Shown here one piece after another: positions 8,988 through 16,885 of a stretch of DNA of 45,716 nucleotides. Source of the DNA: Streptomyces torulosus (GTDB lineage: Bacteria; Actinomycetota; Actinomycetes; Streptomycetales; Streptomycetaceae); contig NZ_LIRK01000018.1 in NCBI RefSeq assembly GCF_001419765.1, forward strand, positions 1-45,716, given 5' to 3'. Made by a program: the position numbers and the translations under genes. Every line of letters starts with the position of its first letter. The stretch's first letter is position 1. Under the pieces are notes generated by a model. That model worked only from the letters and a program-made list of their open reading frames with translations, searched no databases and was not told where the DNA came from.

Positions 8988-9023
8988 AGACCGATCAGTT
9001 TCACCACGTAAACCGATCGGCTT
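8988..9023. promoter_or_regulatory. Two degenerate TetR operators (2 and 3)
   Basis: AGACCGATCAGTTT at 8988-9001 matches the perfect operator at 12 of 14 positions. AAACCGATCGGCTT at 9010-9023 matches at 13 of 14. Their starts are 22 bp apart, about two helical turns. They sit upstream of the truncated Fe-S paralogue on the minus strand. Confidence 0.7.
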
Positions 9024-9181
9024 CCCCGCGCGCAAGGCCGAGCCGAGAGTTCCGCGCGCAAGCCCGCGCCGAGGGCTCGACTCGCACCCCTCCCGAAGCG
9101 CACACGAAACGACCCCCACACGGACCGCGAGCCCCTCAGTGGATCCCGGCCTCCACCTCCCCCGAATGCCCCACCGCGAGC

Positions 9182-9232
9182 TTGCGCCTGGAAACCGATC
9201 GGTTTACCTTAATGGAAACCGATCGGTTTCCA
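9182..9232 (+). promoter_or_regulatory. SDR promoter with TetR operators 4 and 5
   Basis: A promoter TTGCGC (9182-9187), 17-bp spacer, TACCTT (9205-9210) precedes the SDR gene. One perfect AAACCGATCGGTTT site (9192-9205) fills the spacer. A second, extended to the perfect 20-bp palindrome TGGAAACCGATCGGTTTCCA (9213-9232), covers the expected transcription start. The sites are 24 bp apart centre to centre. Occupation would block RNA polymerase directly. Confidence 0.8.
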
Positions 9233-9250
9233 GTCTCTGTGGAGGTAGTC

Positions 9251-9952
9251 ATGACCGCTCTCAAGGGCGCACACGTGCTCGTCACCGGTGGCAGCCGGGG
9301 CATCGGCAAGGCGCTGGTGGAAGAGCTGTACGTACGTGGCGCCGCCAAGGTCTACGCCACCGCCCGCGACCCGCGCACGGTGACCCACCCCGACGCGGTC
9401 CCGGTGGCGTTGGAGGTCACCGACCCGGCCTCCGTGGCGGCGGCCGCCGCACAGGCGGACGACGTCACCGTGCTGATCAACAATGCCGGGGCCGCGATCG
9501 GCGCGTCCTTCCTCGGCTCCCCGGTCGAGGACGTCCGCCGGGAGTTCGAGACCAATTTCTACGGCCCGCTGCTCCTCACCCGGGCCTTCGTACCAGTCAT
9601 CGAGCACAACGGCGGCGGTCACATCCTCACCATGCACTCCGTCCTCTCCTGGCTGGCCCTCGGCGGCTCCTACAGCGCCTCCAAGGCCGCGCTGTGGTCG
9701 CAGACCAACTCCCTGCGCCTGGAGTTGCAGCCCCGCGGTATCGCCGTCACCGGAGTGCACGTCGGATACGTCGACACGGATCTGGCGGCCGGTGTCGACG
9801 CCCCCAAGTCCGACCCCCGTGACGTCGCCGTACTCGCCCTCGACGGCGTCGAGTCCGGCGCGTACGAGGTGCTCGCCGACGACATCACGCGCCAGGTCAA
9901 GGCGGGGCTGGCCGGCGACCTGGCCGGACTGTACGCCGGACTGGCCAAGTAG
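9251..9952 (+). CDS. Short-chain dehydrogenase/reductase
   Basis: A 233-residue classical SDR with the nucleotide-binding motif TGGSRGIG (12-19), NNAG (77-80) and the catalytic set Ser130, Tyr141 and Lys145 (YSASK). The enzyme would catalyse NAD(P)H-dependent carbonyl reduction or alcohol oxidation. The ATG at 9251 follows GGAGG by five bases. The gene is the first of a two-gene unit with the alpha/beta hydrolase 30 bp downstream, under tight control of the adjacent TetR. The pair suggests detoxification or conversion of a small lipophilic inducer, but the substrate is unknown. Confidence 0.92.
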   Translation: MTALKGAHVLVTGGSRGIGKALVEELYVRGAAKVYATARDPRTVTHPDAVPVALEVTDPASVAAAAAQADDVTVLINNAGAAIGASFLGSPVEDVRREFETNFYGPLLLTRAFVPVIEHNGGGHILTMHSVLSWLALGGSYSASKAALWSQTNSLRLELQPRGIAVTGVHVGYVDTDLAAGVDAPKSDPRDVAVLALDGVESGAYEVLADDITRQVKAGLAGDLAGLYAGLAK

Positions 9953-9982
9953 CCCCGCTTCAGAGCGCAAGGAGTCTGCGAG

Positions 9983-10858
9983 ATGCCCAGCCAGGAGCCA
10001 CGTCCCACGATCCACATCGCGGGGACCACCAGCCACACCATCGCCCCGCGCGCAGGGCACAGCCGCGAGGGGACGTTGCGCTACCTCAAGGCGGGCCGCG
10101 GTGCCCCCTTGGTCCTGCTGCACACCGTGCGCACCCAGGCGGAGCACTTCCGTCTCCTCATCCCGCTGCTCGCGGACCAGTACACCGTGTACGCCCTCGA
10201 TCTGCCGGGGATGGGCTACTCCGAGATCGTGCCCGGCGCGTCGTACGACGAGCCGGCCATGCGCGCGGGCGTCAAGCGGCTGCTGACCGAACTCGACCTG
10301 CACGACGTGACGTTGGTCGGCGAGTCCATGGGGGCGGTGCTCGCGCTGACCACGGCGGCCGACCTGCCGGAGCGGGTGCGGCGCGTCGTGGCCGTCAACA
10401 CGTACGACTTCCGCGGGGGGATCGCCCGCTCCGGCCTCCTCGCCCGCGTGGTGGTCGGCGGTGTCCTCACGCCCGGGGTGGGCCCGGTGATCGCCGGTGT
10501 CGAGCCCAAGCCCGGGCTCAGCAAGATCCTTCAAGGCGGTCTGGACGACAAGAGCGCGCTGCGGGAGGACTACGTGGACGAGCTGCTCCAGGTGGGTGCC
10601 CGCCCCGGATACGCGACCGTCGCCCGGGGCGTGTACCGGAACCTGCCGAGCCTGATCGCGGCCCGCTCGCGCTACCCCGAGATCAAGGCGCCGATCCACC
10701 TCGTCTACGGGGAGAAGGACTGGTCGCGGCCTTCGGACCGGGAAGCCAACAGGCGGCTGCTGCCGGCCGCCGACTTCACGCAAGTGCCCAAGGCCGGCCA
10801 CTTCATCGCCCTGGAACGGCCCGACGTCTTGGCCGACCTTCTGAACGCGACGGCGTGA
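9983..10858 (+). CDS. Alpha/beta hydrolase
   Basis: A 291-residue alpha/beta-hydrolase fold enzyme. It shows the oxyanion-hole region LLHTVRTQAEHF, the strand-turn ALDLPGMGYS, the nucleophile elbow GESMG (Ser115), the acid in YGEKDWSRP (Asp246 likely) and the catalytic His273 in KAGHFIALERP. It probably hydrolyses an ester, lactone or epoxide. It follows the SDR gene by 30 bp, with AGGAG upstream of the ATG at 9983, and is expected to be cotranscribed under the TetR operators at 9192-9229. Confidence 0.9.
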   Translation: MPSQEPRPTIHIAGTTSHTIAPRAGHSREGTLRYLKAGRGAPLVLLHTVRTQAEHFRLLIPLLADQYTVYALDLPGMGYSEIVPGASYDEPAMRAGVKRLLTELDLHDVTLVGESMGAVLALTTAADLPERVRRVVAVNTYDFRGGIARSGLLARVVVGGVLTPGVGPVIAGVEPKPGLSKILQGGLDDKSALREDYVDELLQVGARPGYATVARGVYRNLPSLIAARSRYPEIKAPIHLVYGEKDWSRPSDREANRRLLPAADFTQVPKAGHFIALERPDVLADLLNATA

Positions 10859-10943
10859 CCGCCCCGGACCGCCCCGGACCACTGTGCCCACACCTGGGGA
10901 GGGCTGCCCGACGGAGACGGAAGCCCAGGGTGCGGGTTCAGCC

Positions 10944-10987
10944 ACGGCGAGCGTGCGTTTCGTCAACGGCGAGCGTGCGCTTCGTCG
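10944..10987. repeat. 22-bp tandem direct repeat
   Basis: The unit ACGGCGAGCGTGCG(T/C)TTCGTC(A/G) occurs twice head to tail (10944-10965 and 10966-10987) with two mismatches. The 22-bp period equals about two helical turns and is not a multiple of three. It lies in the 285-bp gap between the convergent hydrolase and reductase genes, where no promoter is expected. Function unknown. Confidence 0.7.
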
Positions 10988-11143
10988 ACGGCCGACGTCT
11001 CGGCGAGGAGTCGCTGCGGGGTGCCCTGCGGGCCCCGCGGCGCTCGCGGTGCCCGCTCGACGGCTTCGCGTGATTCCCGGCGCCCGCGGCGCCCAACTCC
11101 GCGGCGCATCGGCCGCTGTTCCGGCATCCGATTCCGGCGCGGA

Positions 11144-12106
11144 TCAGACGTCGAGGACCAGGCGGTCGCCCTTGGCTCGGGAGACGCAGATCATCATGGT
11201 GTCGCCCGCGGCGCGTTCCGCCTCGGTCAGGACCGAGTCGCGGTGGTCGATCGCCCCGGACAACACCTTCGTCTCGCAGGTTCCACAGATCCCCTCCTCG
11301 CAGGAGGTCATCACCGGCACACCCGCGGCTTCGACGGCCTCGAGGACGGACATGTCCTCCGAGACCAGCAGCTTCTTGCCGGACTGGGCCAGCTCCACCT
11401 CGAAGCTGCTCTGCGGCCCGGCGGTGGCGCCCTGCTTCGGGGCGAAGCGCTCCAGGTGCAGGGATCCGCTCGGCCACTTCTCGCAGCCGACCTCGACCGC
11501 CGCGAGCAGTGGTTCCGGACCGCAGCTGTAGACGGCTGTCCTCCGTTGCGGCTTGCCGAGCAGCGCAGGCAGGTCCAGCAGCCCGTACTCGTCCTGCGGC
11601 CGCAGGCTCACCCGCTCTCCGTAGGCCCGCCGGAGCATCTCTCCGAACGCCATCGAGGCCCGGGTGCGGCCCCCGTAGACGAGGCGCCAGTCGGCGCGGG
11701 TCGCGTTCACGGCCGCCACCATGGGCAGGATCGGGGTGATCCCGATGCCGCCCGCGATGAACAGGTAGTTCTTGGCCTTCACCAGCGGAAAGTGGTTGCG
11801 GGGCCCGCGGACGCGTACCGACTCACCTTCCATGAGCACCTCGTGCACGTGGCTCGACCCGCCGCGGCTTTCCGGTTCACGCAACACGGCGACCTGGAAG
11901 CGGGACCGATCCGCCGGGTCCCCGCACAGCGAGTACTGCCGGACCATGTCGACCCGCAATACCAGGTCGATATGGGCTCCCGGCTGCCATTCCGGCAGTG
12001 GACGGTTTTCCGGGTGCCGCAGCGTCAGCAGCACCACCCCTACGGCCATCGTTTCCTTGCGTTCCACCACGAGGTCGAGCTCGACTTCGGTGCCGAGAGT
12101 GCTCAT
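11144..12106 (-). CDS. PDR/VanB-type ferredoxin reductase (FMN/FAD, 2Fe-2S)
   Basis: A 320-residue reductase of the phthalate-dioxygenase-reductase type. An N-terminal flavin-binding barrel (RQYSLCGDPADR) is followed by an NAD-binding domain (FIAGGIGITPILPMV) and a C-terminal plant-type 2Fe-2S domain with Cys269, Cys274, Cys277 and Cys307 (C-X4-C-X2-C-X29-C). It would pass electrons from NAD(P)H through flavin and 2Fe-2S to a partner. It lies 55 bp downstream of the 4Fe-4S/SCP2 protein in the same direction, so that protein is the obvious acceptor. The ATG at 12106 is preceded by AAAGGCGGATC. Confidence 0.92.
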   Translation of the reverse strand: MSTLGTEVELDLVVERKETMAVGVVLLTLRHPENRPLPEWQPGAHIDLVLRVDMVRQYSLCGDPADRSRFQVAVLREPESRGGSSHVHEVLMEGESVRVRGPRNHFPLVKAKNYLFIAGGIGITPILPMVAAVNATRADWRLVYGGRTRASMAFGEMLRRAYGERVSLRPQDEYGLLDLPALLGKPQRRTAVYSCGPEPLLAAVEVGCEKWPSGSLHLERFAPKQGATAGPQSSFEVELAQSGKKLLVSEDMSVLEAVEAAGVPVMTSCEEGICGTCETKVLSGAIDHRDSVLTEAERAAGDTMMICVSRAKGDRLVLDV

Positions 12107-12161
12107 GATCCGCCTTTCGTTTCTTCAGTGATGCTTCAGTGATGCGTTCTTCCTTGACCGG

Positions 12162-13505
12162 TCAGGACGGGAAGCAACGGCCGAAGTCGCGCAGCAGTCG
12201 GGGGGAACCGTGCAGCTTGATCTGCCGACGTACGAGCGCCCACGCCAACACTGACGGCTTGGCGAGGAAACGCAGCCAGGTGCGCGTGTCGGCGGTGATC
12301 GTGAGATCCGGCTCGCCGTGATGCCCCTCGGCGACGTCGAGTTCGCGGTCGCGGATGGTCACGGTGATCTGCCGGGACTCGTCGCCGGTGAAAGTGAAAT
12401 GGTAGGTGGCGGACATGTCCTTGGCCTGTTCGCGCTGAAAGATCAGCGGCAGTCCTTCCACCAGACCGTCGATGCTGTTCGCCCGCAGGCTCATCGCCAC
12501 ATGCTTCGTGCGCTTGTTGGGGAACCGGTCGGCGACATGCTGCTCGGCATCGGAGCCGGGGACGACGTAGACGGTCTCGTCCTTGTCCATCAGCGGGCGC
12601 ACGACCTGGGTCAGATGCGCCTTGCGGTCGTCCAGCCACGGGCCGATGACGTCCTCACCGGCCGGGCAGACCGACATGCAGTAGGCCGCTTTGTAGTTGG
12701 CGCCGAAGGACAGGCTCTGCCACATGGAGGCGCTCTCGCTGTCACTCACTCGTGCGCGGTAGTCGTGGGCATCGCGGCTTTCGGCGACCTGTTCGGCCCA
12801 GTCACCGAAGCCGCCCATGAACTCGCGGTAGTTGTGCGTGTAGCAGGCGGAGAAGTTGAAGTGACCGTCGGAGGCGATCGCCCCGGTCGGGCAGGCCGTC
12901 ACGCACAACTTGCATTCCAGGCACGGGTTGTACGCGATGGGCCGGGTGTATTCGCTGACCTCGGCGTCGATGAGGATCGTGCCCAGCAGGATGAAGTTGC
13001 CGAATGTGGGGTGGATGACGTTGCGGTGAATACCCATCTTGCCGAGCCCCGCCGCCACGGCGACCGGCTTGTGCGAGACGACCCATGCCTTCCTGGGGAA
13101 ATGGTCCATCTCCATGGGAAAACCCATCGCCGGGTTGATGGCGCGCACCCCCACCGCTTCCAGCTCCCTCACCACCTGCCGACCGACCTCGTTGGTGTGG
13201 TCGCCGCTGTGATGGAACTCCAGGTTGGCGACCGAGCGGGCGGGAGTGCGGATGTTCTCCCGGTTCATCCGGGTCACGATGCTGATCAACGTTCGGACGC
13301 CTGGCAGCGCGGCGCTCAGGTCCTCCCGCTGATCGGCGATGTCCGACCGGTGGATCTCGACGAAGCCGACGTCGTCAGCACCCGCGTCGAGACACAGCCG
13401 GCGCAACCACGCCGCGTCCAGCGGCTCGGCGGGCCGGGCGGTGGTCCGGTCGCGGCGACGGGCTCGGACGACGGTGGGATGGTCTTCGAGTTTGTTCTTG
13501 GCCAT
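12162..13505 (-). CDS. 4Fe-4S reductive-dehalogenase/QueG-like protein fused to SCP2 domain
   Basis: A 447-residue fusion. Residues about 30-300 resemble the iron-sulphur core shared by reductive dehalogenases and epoxyqueuosine reductase. They carry a full CX2CX2CX3CP motif (Cys195, 198, 201, 205) and a second cysteine set (Cys221, Cys276, Cys280) consistent with two 4Fe-4S clusters. Residues about 345-445 (YHFTFTGDESRQITVTIRD, LTITADTRTWLRFL, KLHGSPRLLRDF) look like an SCP2/sterol-carrier fold, which binds lipophilic ligands. With the reductase gene next downstream, the pair forms a plausible NAD(P)H-driven reductase for a hydrophobic substrate. Cobalamin use is possible by family but not shown. 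The start has GAGGTGA upstream. Two operator-like repeats lie 31-82 bp upstream. Confidence 0.82.
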   Translation of the reverse strand: MAKNKLEDHPTVVRARRRDRTTARPAEPLDAAWLRRLCLDAGADDVGFVEIHRSDIADQREDLSAALPGVRTLISIVTRMNRENIRTPARSVANLEFHHSGDHTNEVGRQVVRELEAVGVRAINPAMGFPMEMDHFPRKAWVVSHKPVAVAAGLGKMGIHRNVIHPTFGNFILLGTILIDAEVSEYTRPIAYNPCLECKLCVTACPTGAIASDGHFNFSACYTHNYREFMGGFGDWAEQVAESRDAHDYRARVSDSESASMWQSLSFGANYKAAYCMSVCPAGEDVIGPWLDDRKAHLTQVVRPLMDKDETVYVVPGSDAEQHVADRFPNKRTKHVAMSLRANSIDGLVEGLPLIFQREQAKDMSATYHFTFTGDESRQITVTIRDRELDVAEGHHGEPDLTITADTRTWLRFLAKPSVLAWALVRRQIKLHGSPRLLRDFGRCFPS

Positions 13506-13536
13506 CGAGCGTCACCTCAGGGGCGGGATACGAGGA

Positions 13537-13587
13537 AGTTTCATGAAGCAACTCGCACCCTAGCCCTGCGAGTTTTGTGAAGCAACT
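13537..13587. promoter_or_regulatory. Two HxlR-type operator candidates upstream of the Fe-S gene
   Basis: AGTTTCATGAAGCAACT (13537-13553) and AGTTTTGTGAAGCAACT (13571-13587) are near-identical 17-bp imperfect palindromes whose starts are 34 bp apart. They lie where the promoter of the minus-strand Fe-S gene should be. A related site precedes the HxlR gene. Confidence 0.75.
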
Positions 13588-13757
13588 TACTGCCTGGCCG
13601 TGAGCATTCCGCGAGAGTCGGCCGCCGGACGTGAGGACTGGTGACTCACACACGAGAGGACGTCAGCGGGCGTGCGTTCGCCGCGCCGCGAGAAAACGGC
13701 ACGCAGAGCAGCTACGCGCCCCAGCGGGCGGCAGCGAGTAGGCCCTGGAGCGATGCG

Positions 13758-14222
13758 TCAGGCCGACGAGTCGGTGAGTGCCGGGCCGGGAAGCAGCTGA
13801 ACATCGTCCGGACCCACGACCTGTCCGCAGTGGGTGCAGACGAGTTGTTCCCGAACGTTGCCGCCGCATCCCGCGTGGTTCGTGATCCGCGGAGGGCCCG
13901 CCGGGCTCTCGGCGTGCTCATCACCCCAGTGCATCAGGCCGAGCAACGCGGTGAGCAAGTCCTTGGCCTTGCTCGTCGGCTGGTACTCATAGCGGGCGGG
14001 GCGCTCCTGGTAGCAGACCCGTTCCAGCAGACCGTCGTCGACCAGCTTCGACAGGCGGTTGGTGAGGACGTTGCGGGCGATGCCGAGACTTTCCTGGAAC
14101 TCCTCGAACCGACGCAGGCCCAGATACGCGTCACGAATGATCAGCAAGGTCCAGCGCTCCCCCACGACCTCCAGGGTTCGGGCGATGGAGCACAGTTGAC
14201 TTTCGTAGGTTCGGCCCAGCAT
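13758..14222 (-). CDS. HxlR-family regulator with C-terminal zinc-ribbon-like tail
   Basis: A 154-residue regulator. The winged helix spans residues about 10-100: Cys11-SIARTLEVVGERWTLLII, then RFEEFQESLGIARNVLTNRL and CYQERPARYEYQPT. The N-terminal cysteine at this position is used for redox sensing in some HxlR/DUF24 proteins. The C-terminus carries Cys119 plus a CTHC pair (Cys129, Cys132), a possible metal site not present in the shortest family members. It is transcribed in the same direction as the Fe-S/reductase pair, 252 bp upstream. Matching operator-like sequences occur before both, so it is the probable regulator of that redox pair. Confidence 0.87.
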   Translation of the reverse strand: MLGRTYESQLCSIARTLEVVGERWTLLIIRDAYLGLRRFEEFQESLGIARNVLTNRLSKLVDDGLLERVCYQERPARYEYQPTSKAKDLLTALLGLMHWGDEHAESPAGPPRITNHAGCGGNVREQLVCTHCGQVVGPDDVQLLPGPALTDSSA

Positions 14223-14237
14223 GCTCCGAACCTAGCA

Positions 14238-14264
14238 CGTTGCGTCAAGCAACTGATTGCTTGA
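14238..14264. promoter_or_regulatory. HxlR autoregulatory operator candidate
   Basis: CGTTGCGTCAAGCAACT (14238-14254) matches the upstream site of the Fe-S gene at 13 of 17 positions. It overlaps the inverted repeat TCAAGCAACTGATTGCTTGA (14245-14264; 8-bp perfect arms, 4-bp centre), 23 bp upstream of the HxlR start. Confidence 0.7.
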
Positions 14265-14272
14265 CGGGGTGA

Positions 14273-14295
14273 GCCCGCTCGCCCTCGGAGCGGGC
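14273..14295 (-). terminator. Terminator hairpin downstream of the VanW gene
   Basis: GCCCGCTC, a 7-nt loop, then GAGCGGGC: an 8-bp perfect stem about 100 nt past the stop of the minus-strand VanW gene. No U-tract, as is usual in Streptomyces. Confidence 0.55.
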
Positions 14296-14395
14296 GGCGG
14301 GTGCTGCGGCTCGGGCAGCCGCCGAGTCGCCCCAGGGCCGCCGCCGGCTGCGCCATGGGCCCGGCTCCGCGCCCGCCGCCCGGCGTCGGCGGAGG

Positions 14396-16135
14396 CTACC
14401 GGGCGTCAGGGGTGCCGTTGTCCGAAGGCTGGGGGGCTTCGCAGGTGATCTCGTCGCGGGGGGTGTAGTGGGTGTGGAACGGCTCCCGCTTCACCACCTT
14501 GCCGTCGTCGTGGAAGACGCGCTCGACGGTGACGTCGAAGCCTTCGAGCGGGGTCTGCGGCACGCACTTCTCGTCGGTGCTCACCTGCTTCTCCGGCGGC
14601 TGCACGTGGGTCCGGGGGCCCTTCACCGACTCGATCTCGTCGTACTTCTTCGTACCGAGGAAGGTGACGGTCACCGAGGTGTCCGTGGCCTCGGCCTGGA
14701 TGTATATGGCGTGGCCGGAGTCGTTGGTGAACCTGAGATCGAGGCTGCCCCAGGCGACCGTCGCCTCACGGCCCTCCGGGTACCGCTCGATGTAGAAGGA
14801 GTGGGCACCGTGCTCCACCGGCTTGACCCCGGCGAAGAACATCGCGTTGTACATGGTCGTGGCCACGGCGGAGACACCGCCGCCGGGCGCCTCCGTGAAC
14901 TTGTCGTCGAGGATCATGATGCCGTCGACGAAGCCGTTGGCCGCGGTGCGCTCCCCCACGGTCCGGTTGAAACTCCAGGTCTCGCCGGGCTGGACGACGG
15001 AGCCGTTGATGAGTTGCGCGGCCCGCCCGATGTTCTTCGTGCGGTAAGGGGCCGGTTCGAAGTTGACGGTGAAGGAGGACATCTTCTCCGTCAGCCCCAG
15101 CCGCGCCGCGTTCTCGCGGGTCACCTCCGGCTGGATCCGTCGCACGGCGACCTCACCGCTGCGTGCGGCGCCCGTCTTGGTGAGCAGCGGCAGCACGGCC
15201 TTGGTCAGTGCCTGGTCGGTGACCTGCGTGCCGGGCCGGGCGTCGTCGGCCACCACGACCCGGTCGCCGTCCAGCCGCAGTCGGGCGTTCTCGGCCGTCG
15301 TGGTCAGGCCGGCCAGGGGGCGGGCCACCGCGGGAGCGGAGCGCAGCCCCTTGCCGTCCAGCTTCGGGATCAGTTCGCCGGAGTCGTCCGCCCGCATCGT
15401 CAGGTGCTCGCCCACGACGGCGGGGCTGAGCGTGAACTGTCTGCCGCCCGCGGTGAGCGTGACGGGCGCCGACATGGCGGGCCGGGCGAAGTCGCGCACC
15501 GCCCGCCGTACCTCCGCCGCCGCCACCTTCGGCTCGGTCTCGCGAGTGGGCAGTGTCGTGACCGCGTCCGTCGGGCCGTGCAGGAAGGAGACCCGCAGGG
15601 TGTCGACCGCGGCGTCCACGTCCAGTGCGTAGCCACGGCGTGGGGTGACCTGGTCGACATGACCCTCCTCGAAGGTCACGGCTCCGTCGCGCACCTTCTG
15701 GTCGAGGTTCCGCGCCAGTTTCCCGAGGGCGGTGCGGGCCTTGCTCTCGTCGAGATCTACGACCGGCTCGATGTCGTCCCCCGAGTGGAAGAACGCGCCG
15801 ATCACGCTGAACGGATCGGAGGCGGTGCGCGCGGCCCGGTCGACGGTCCGCTCGGTGTCGAAGGTGAGGCCTGCCCGGCGAGGGTCGACGGTCCCCTTCC
15901 GGCCTCCGACCTTCACGGCCAGCTTCTTCGCGCCTGCCGCCGCGAGGTGATCGTCCAGCTTGCGGACGGCTTCCGCGCGGCTGAGGCCCCCGATGTCCAC
16001 CCCGCGCACCGTCGTCCCCGCTTCGATCTCACCACCCGTGACGAGCAGCCCGGCCAGATACAGACCGCCGAGGCCCACGGTCAGCGCGCCGCCGGTCAGG
16101 GCGAGGGACGGCACGGAGGCTATTCGAAGGCGCAT
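14396..16135 (-). CDS. VanW-family protein with peptidoglycan-binding-like repeats
   Basis: A 579-residue membrane-anchored protein. One N-terminal membrane segment (about residues 9-33) is followed by PG_binding_4-like modules (VRGVDIGGLSRAEAVRKL near residue 43 is typical). A VanW domain from about residue 350 contains YRTKNIGRAAQLINGSVVQP, GETWSFNRTVGERTAANGF and GGGVSAVATTMYNAMFFAG. The tail is soluble and charged. The family is widespread in Gram-positive cell envelopes and is thought to act in or on peptidoglycan, but its biochemical role is not settled. Its name comes from a vancomycin cluster and does not by itself indicate resistance. It appears monocistronic. Confidence 0.88.
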   Translation of the reverse strand: MRLRIASVPSLALTGGALTVGLGGLYLAGLLVTGGEIEAGTTVRGVDIGGLSRAEAVRKLDDHLAAAGAKKLAVKVGGRKGTVDPRRAGLTFDTERTVDRAARTASDPFSVIGAFFHSGDDIEPVVDLDESKARTALGKLARNLDQKVRDGAVTFEEGHVDQVTPRRGYALDVDAAVDTLRVSFLHGPTDAVTTLPTRETEPKVAAAEVRRAVRDFARPAMSAPVTLTAGGRQFTLSPAVVGEHLTMRADDSGELIPKLDGKGLRSAPAVARPLAGLTTTAENARLRLDGDRVVVADDARPGTQVTDQALTKAVLPLLTKTGAARSGEVAVRRIQPEVTRENAARLGLTEKMSSFTVNFEPAPYRTKNIGRAAQLINGSVVQPGETWSFNRTVGERTAANGFVDGIMILDDKFTEAPGGGVSAVATTMYNAMFFAGVKPVEHGAHSFYIERYPEGREATVAWGSLDLRFTNDSGHAIYIQAEATDTSVTVTFLGTKKYDEIESVKGPRTHVQPPEKQVSTDEKCVPQTPLEGFDVTVERVFHDDGKVVKREPFHTHYTPRDEITCEAPQPSDNGTPDAR

Positions 16136-16408
16136 GGGTCTCCCGGACCGGGGATCGATGGGCGGCGCGTGCGGTCACGCAGCGCCATGGACGGGCGAGC
16201 CCCTCAAGCTACCCAAAGCGGAGCAATGGCATGTATGTCGCACATCACTCCCGCCATGGATCACATCGGACAATCCGGGGTGCGGTGAGGGTCGGGGCTG
16301 TGGGTTTGACCTCTGTGTGGGCCATCGCTGGTCCTAGTGCTTTCTTCCGAGACGCGTTGCGCCAGGAGACCGATTCGCGCCGGTCGAGGCATCCCTACTG
16401 TCGAGCGC
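16136..16408. promoter_or_regulatory. Divergent intergenic region
   Basis: This 273-bp gap separates the start of the VanW gene (minus) from the small protein at 16409 (plus). A TTGACC at about 16309 followed about 20 bp later by CCTAGTG is a weak plus-strand promoter candidate. No strong palindrome was seen. Confidence 0.3.
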
Positions 16409-16885
16409 ATGAGTGACGCACCGCACAGGACCTCCCACGACGCCGCACTGGACGCCGTCAGGGGCTACGCGCACAGCGACGCCGTCGCGGTGCGGGAGGC
16501 ATTGGCCGGTCTGGACGCACGGGCCTGGACGGAGGTGTACGCCGTCCAGGGCGGTCTGCTGCGCTCCACCATCAGCATCATGGAGCTGACCGGCAGGCAC
16601 TGGAAGCTGGACGACCTCGTCCGGTACACCGACGAGGTCTCCGCCGCGGCTCCGCCCCACTACGAGTTCGCCATGGCCGAGGCGATACGGGCCTGGGCGC
16701 GCGGGGACCAGTCGATGATGCGGGCGTTCTCGGGACGGGACATCCATGGGGCCGTCCACATGTCGGCCATAGGTGTCGCCGTGCTGGGCCTGGCACTGTG
16801 GGGCAGGAGCGGGCTCCTCGCCGTCCTGGAGGAGTTCCGCGCGACCGCCGACGCACTCGTGCACGACCCGCCGACCGTCACCTGA
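16409..16885 (+). CDS. Small protein of unknown function
   Basis: 158 residues from the ATG at 16409, soluble and mostly helical in composition (HDAALDAVRGYAHSDAVAVR, WARGDQSMMRAFSGRD). No signal peptide or catalytic motif is visible. I do not recognise a named family. It lies upstream of an ABC ATPase gene in the same direction, but 182 bp and an apparent promoter (17003-17031) separate them. The stop codon lies inside a 25-bp inverted repeat. Confidence 0.65.
   Translation: MSDAPHRTSHDAALDAVRGYAHSDAVAVREALAGLDARAWTEVYAVQGGLLRSTISIMELTGRHWKLDDLVRYTDEVSAAAPPHYEFAMAEAIRAWARGDQSMMRAFSGRDIHGAVHMSAIGVAVLGLALWGRSGLLAVLEEFRATADALVHDPPTVT

Noticed and set aside
14396..16135. VanW as a vancomycin-resistance determinant
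   Set aside because: No vanHAX or VanRS genes nearby; VanW-family proteins are common in Gram-positives without resistance.
14468..16288. A 606-codon plus-strand open frame across the VanW gene
   Set aside because: Antisense to a well-supported VanW protein; no recognisable motifs.
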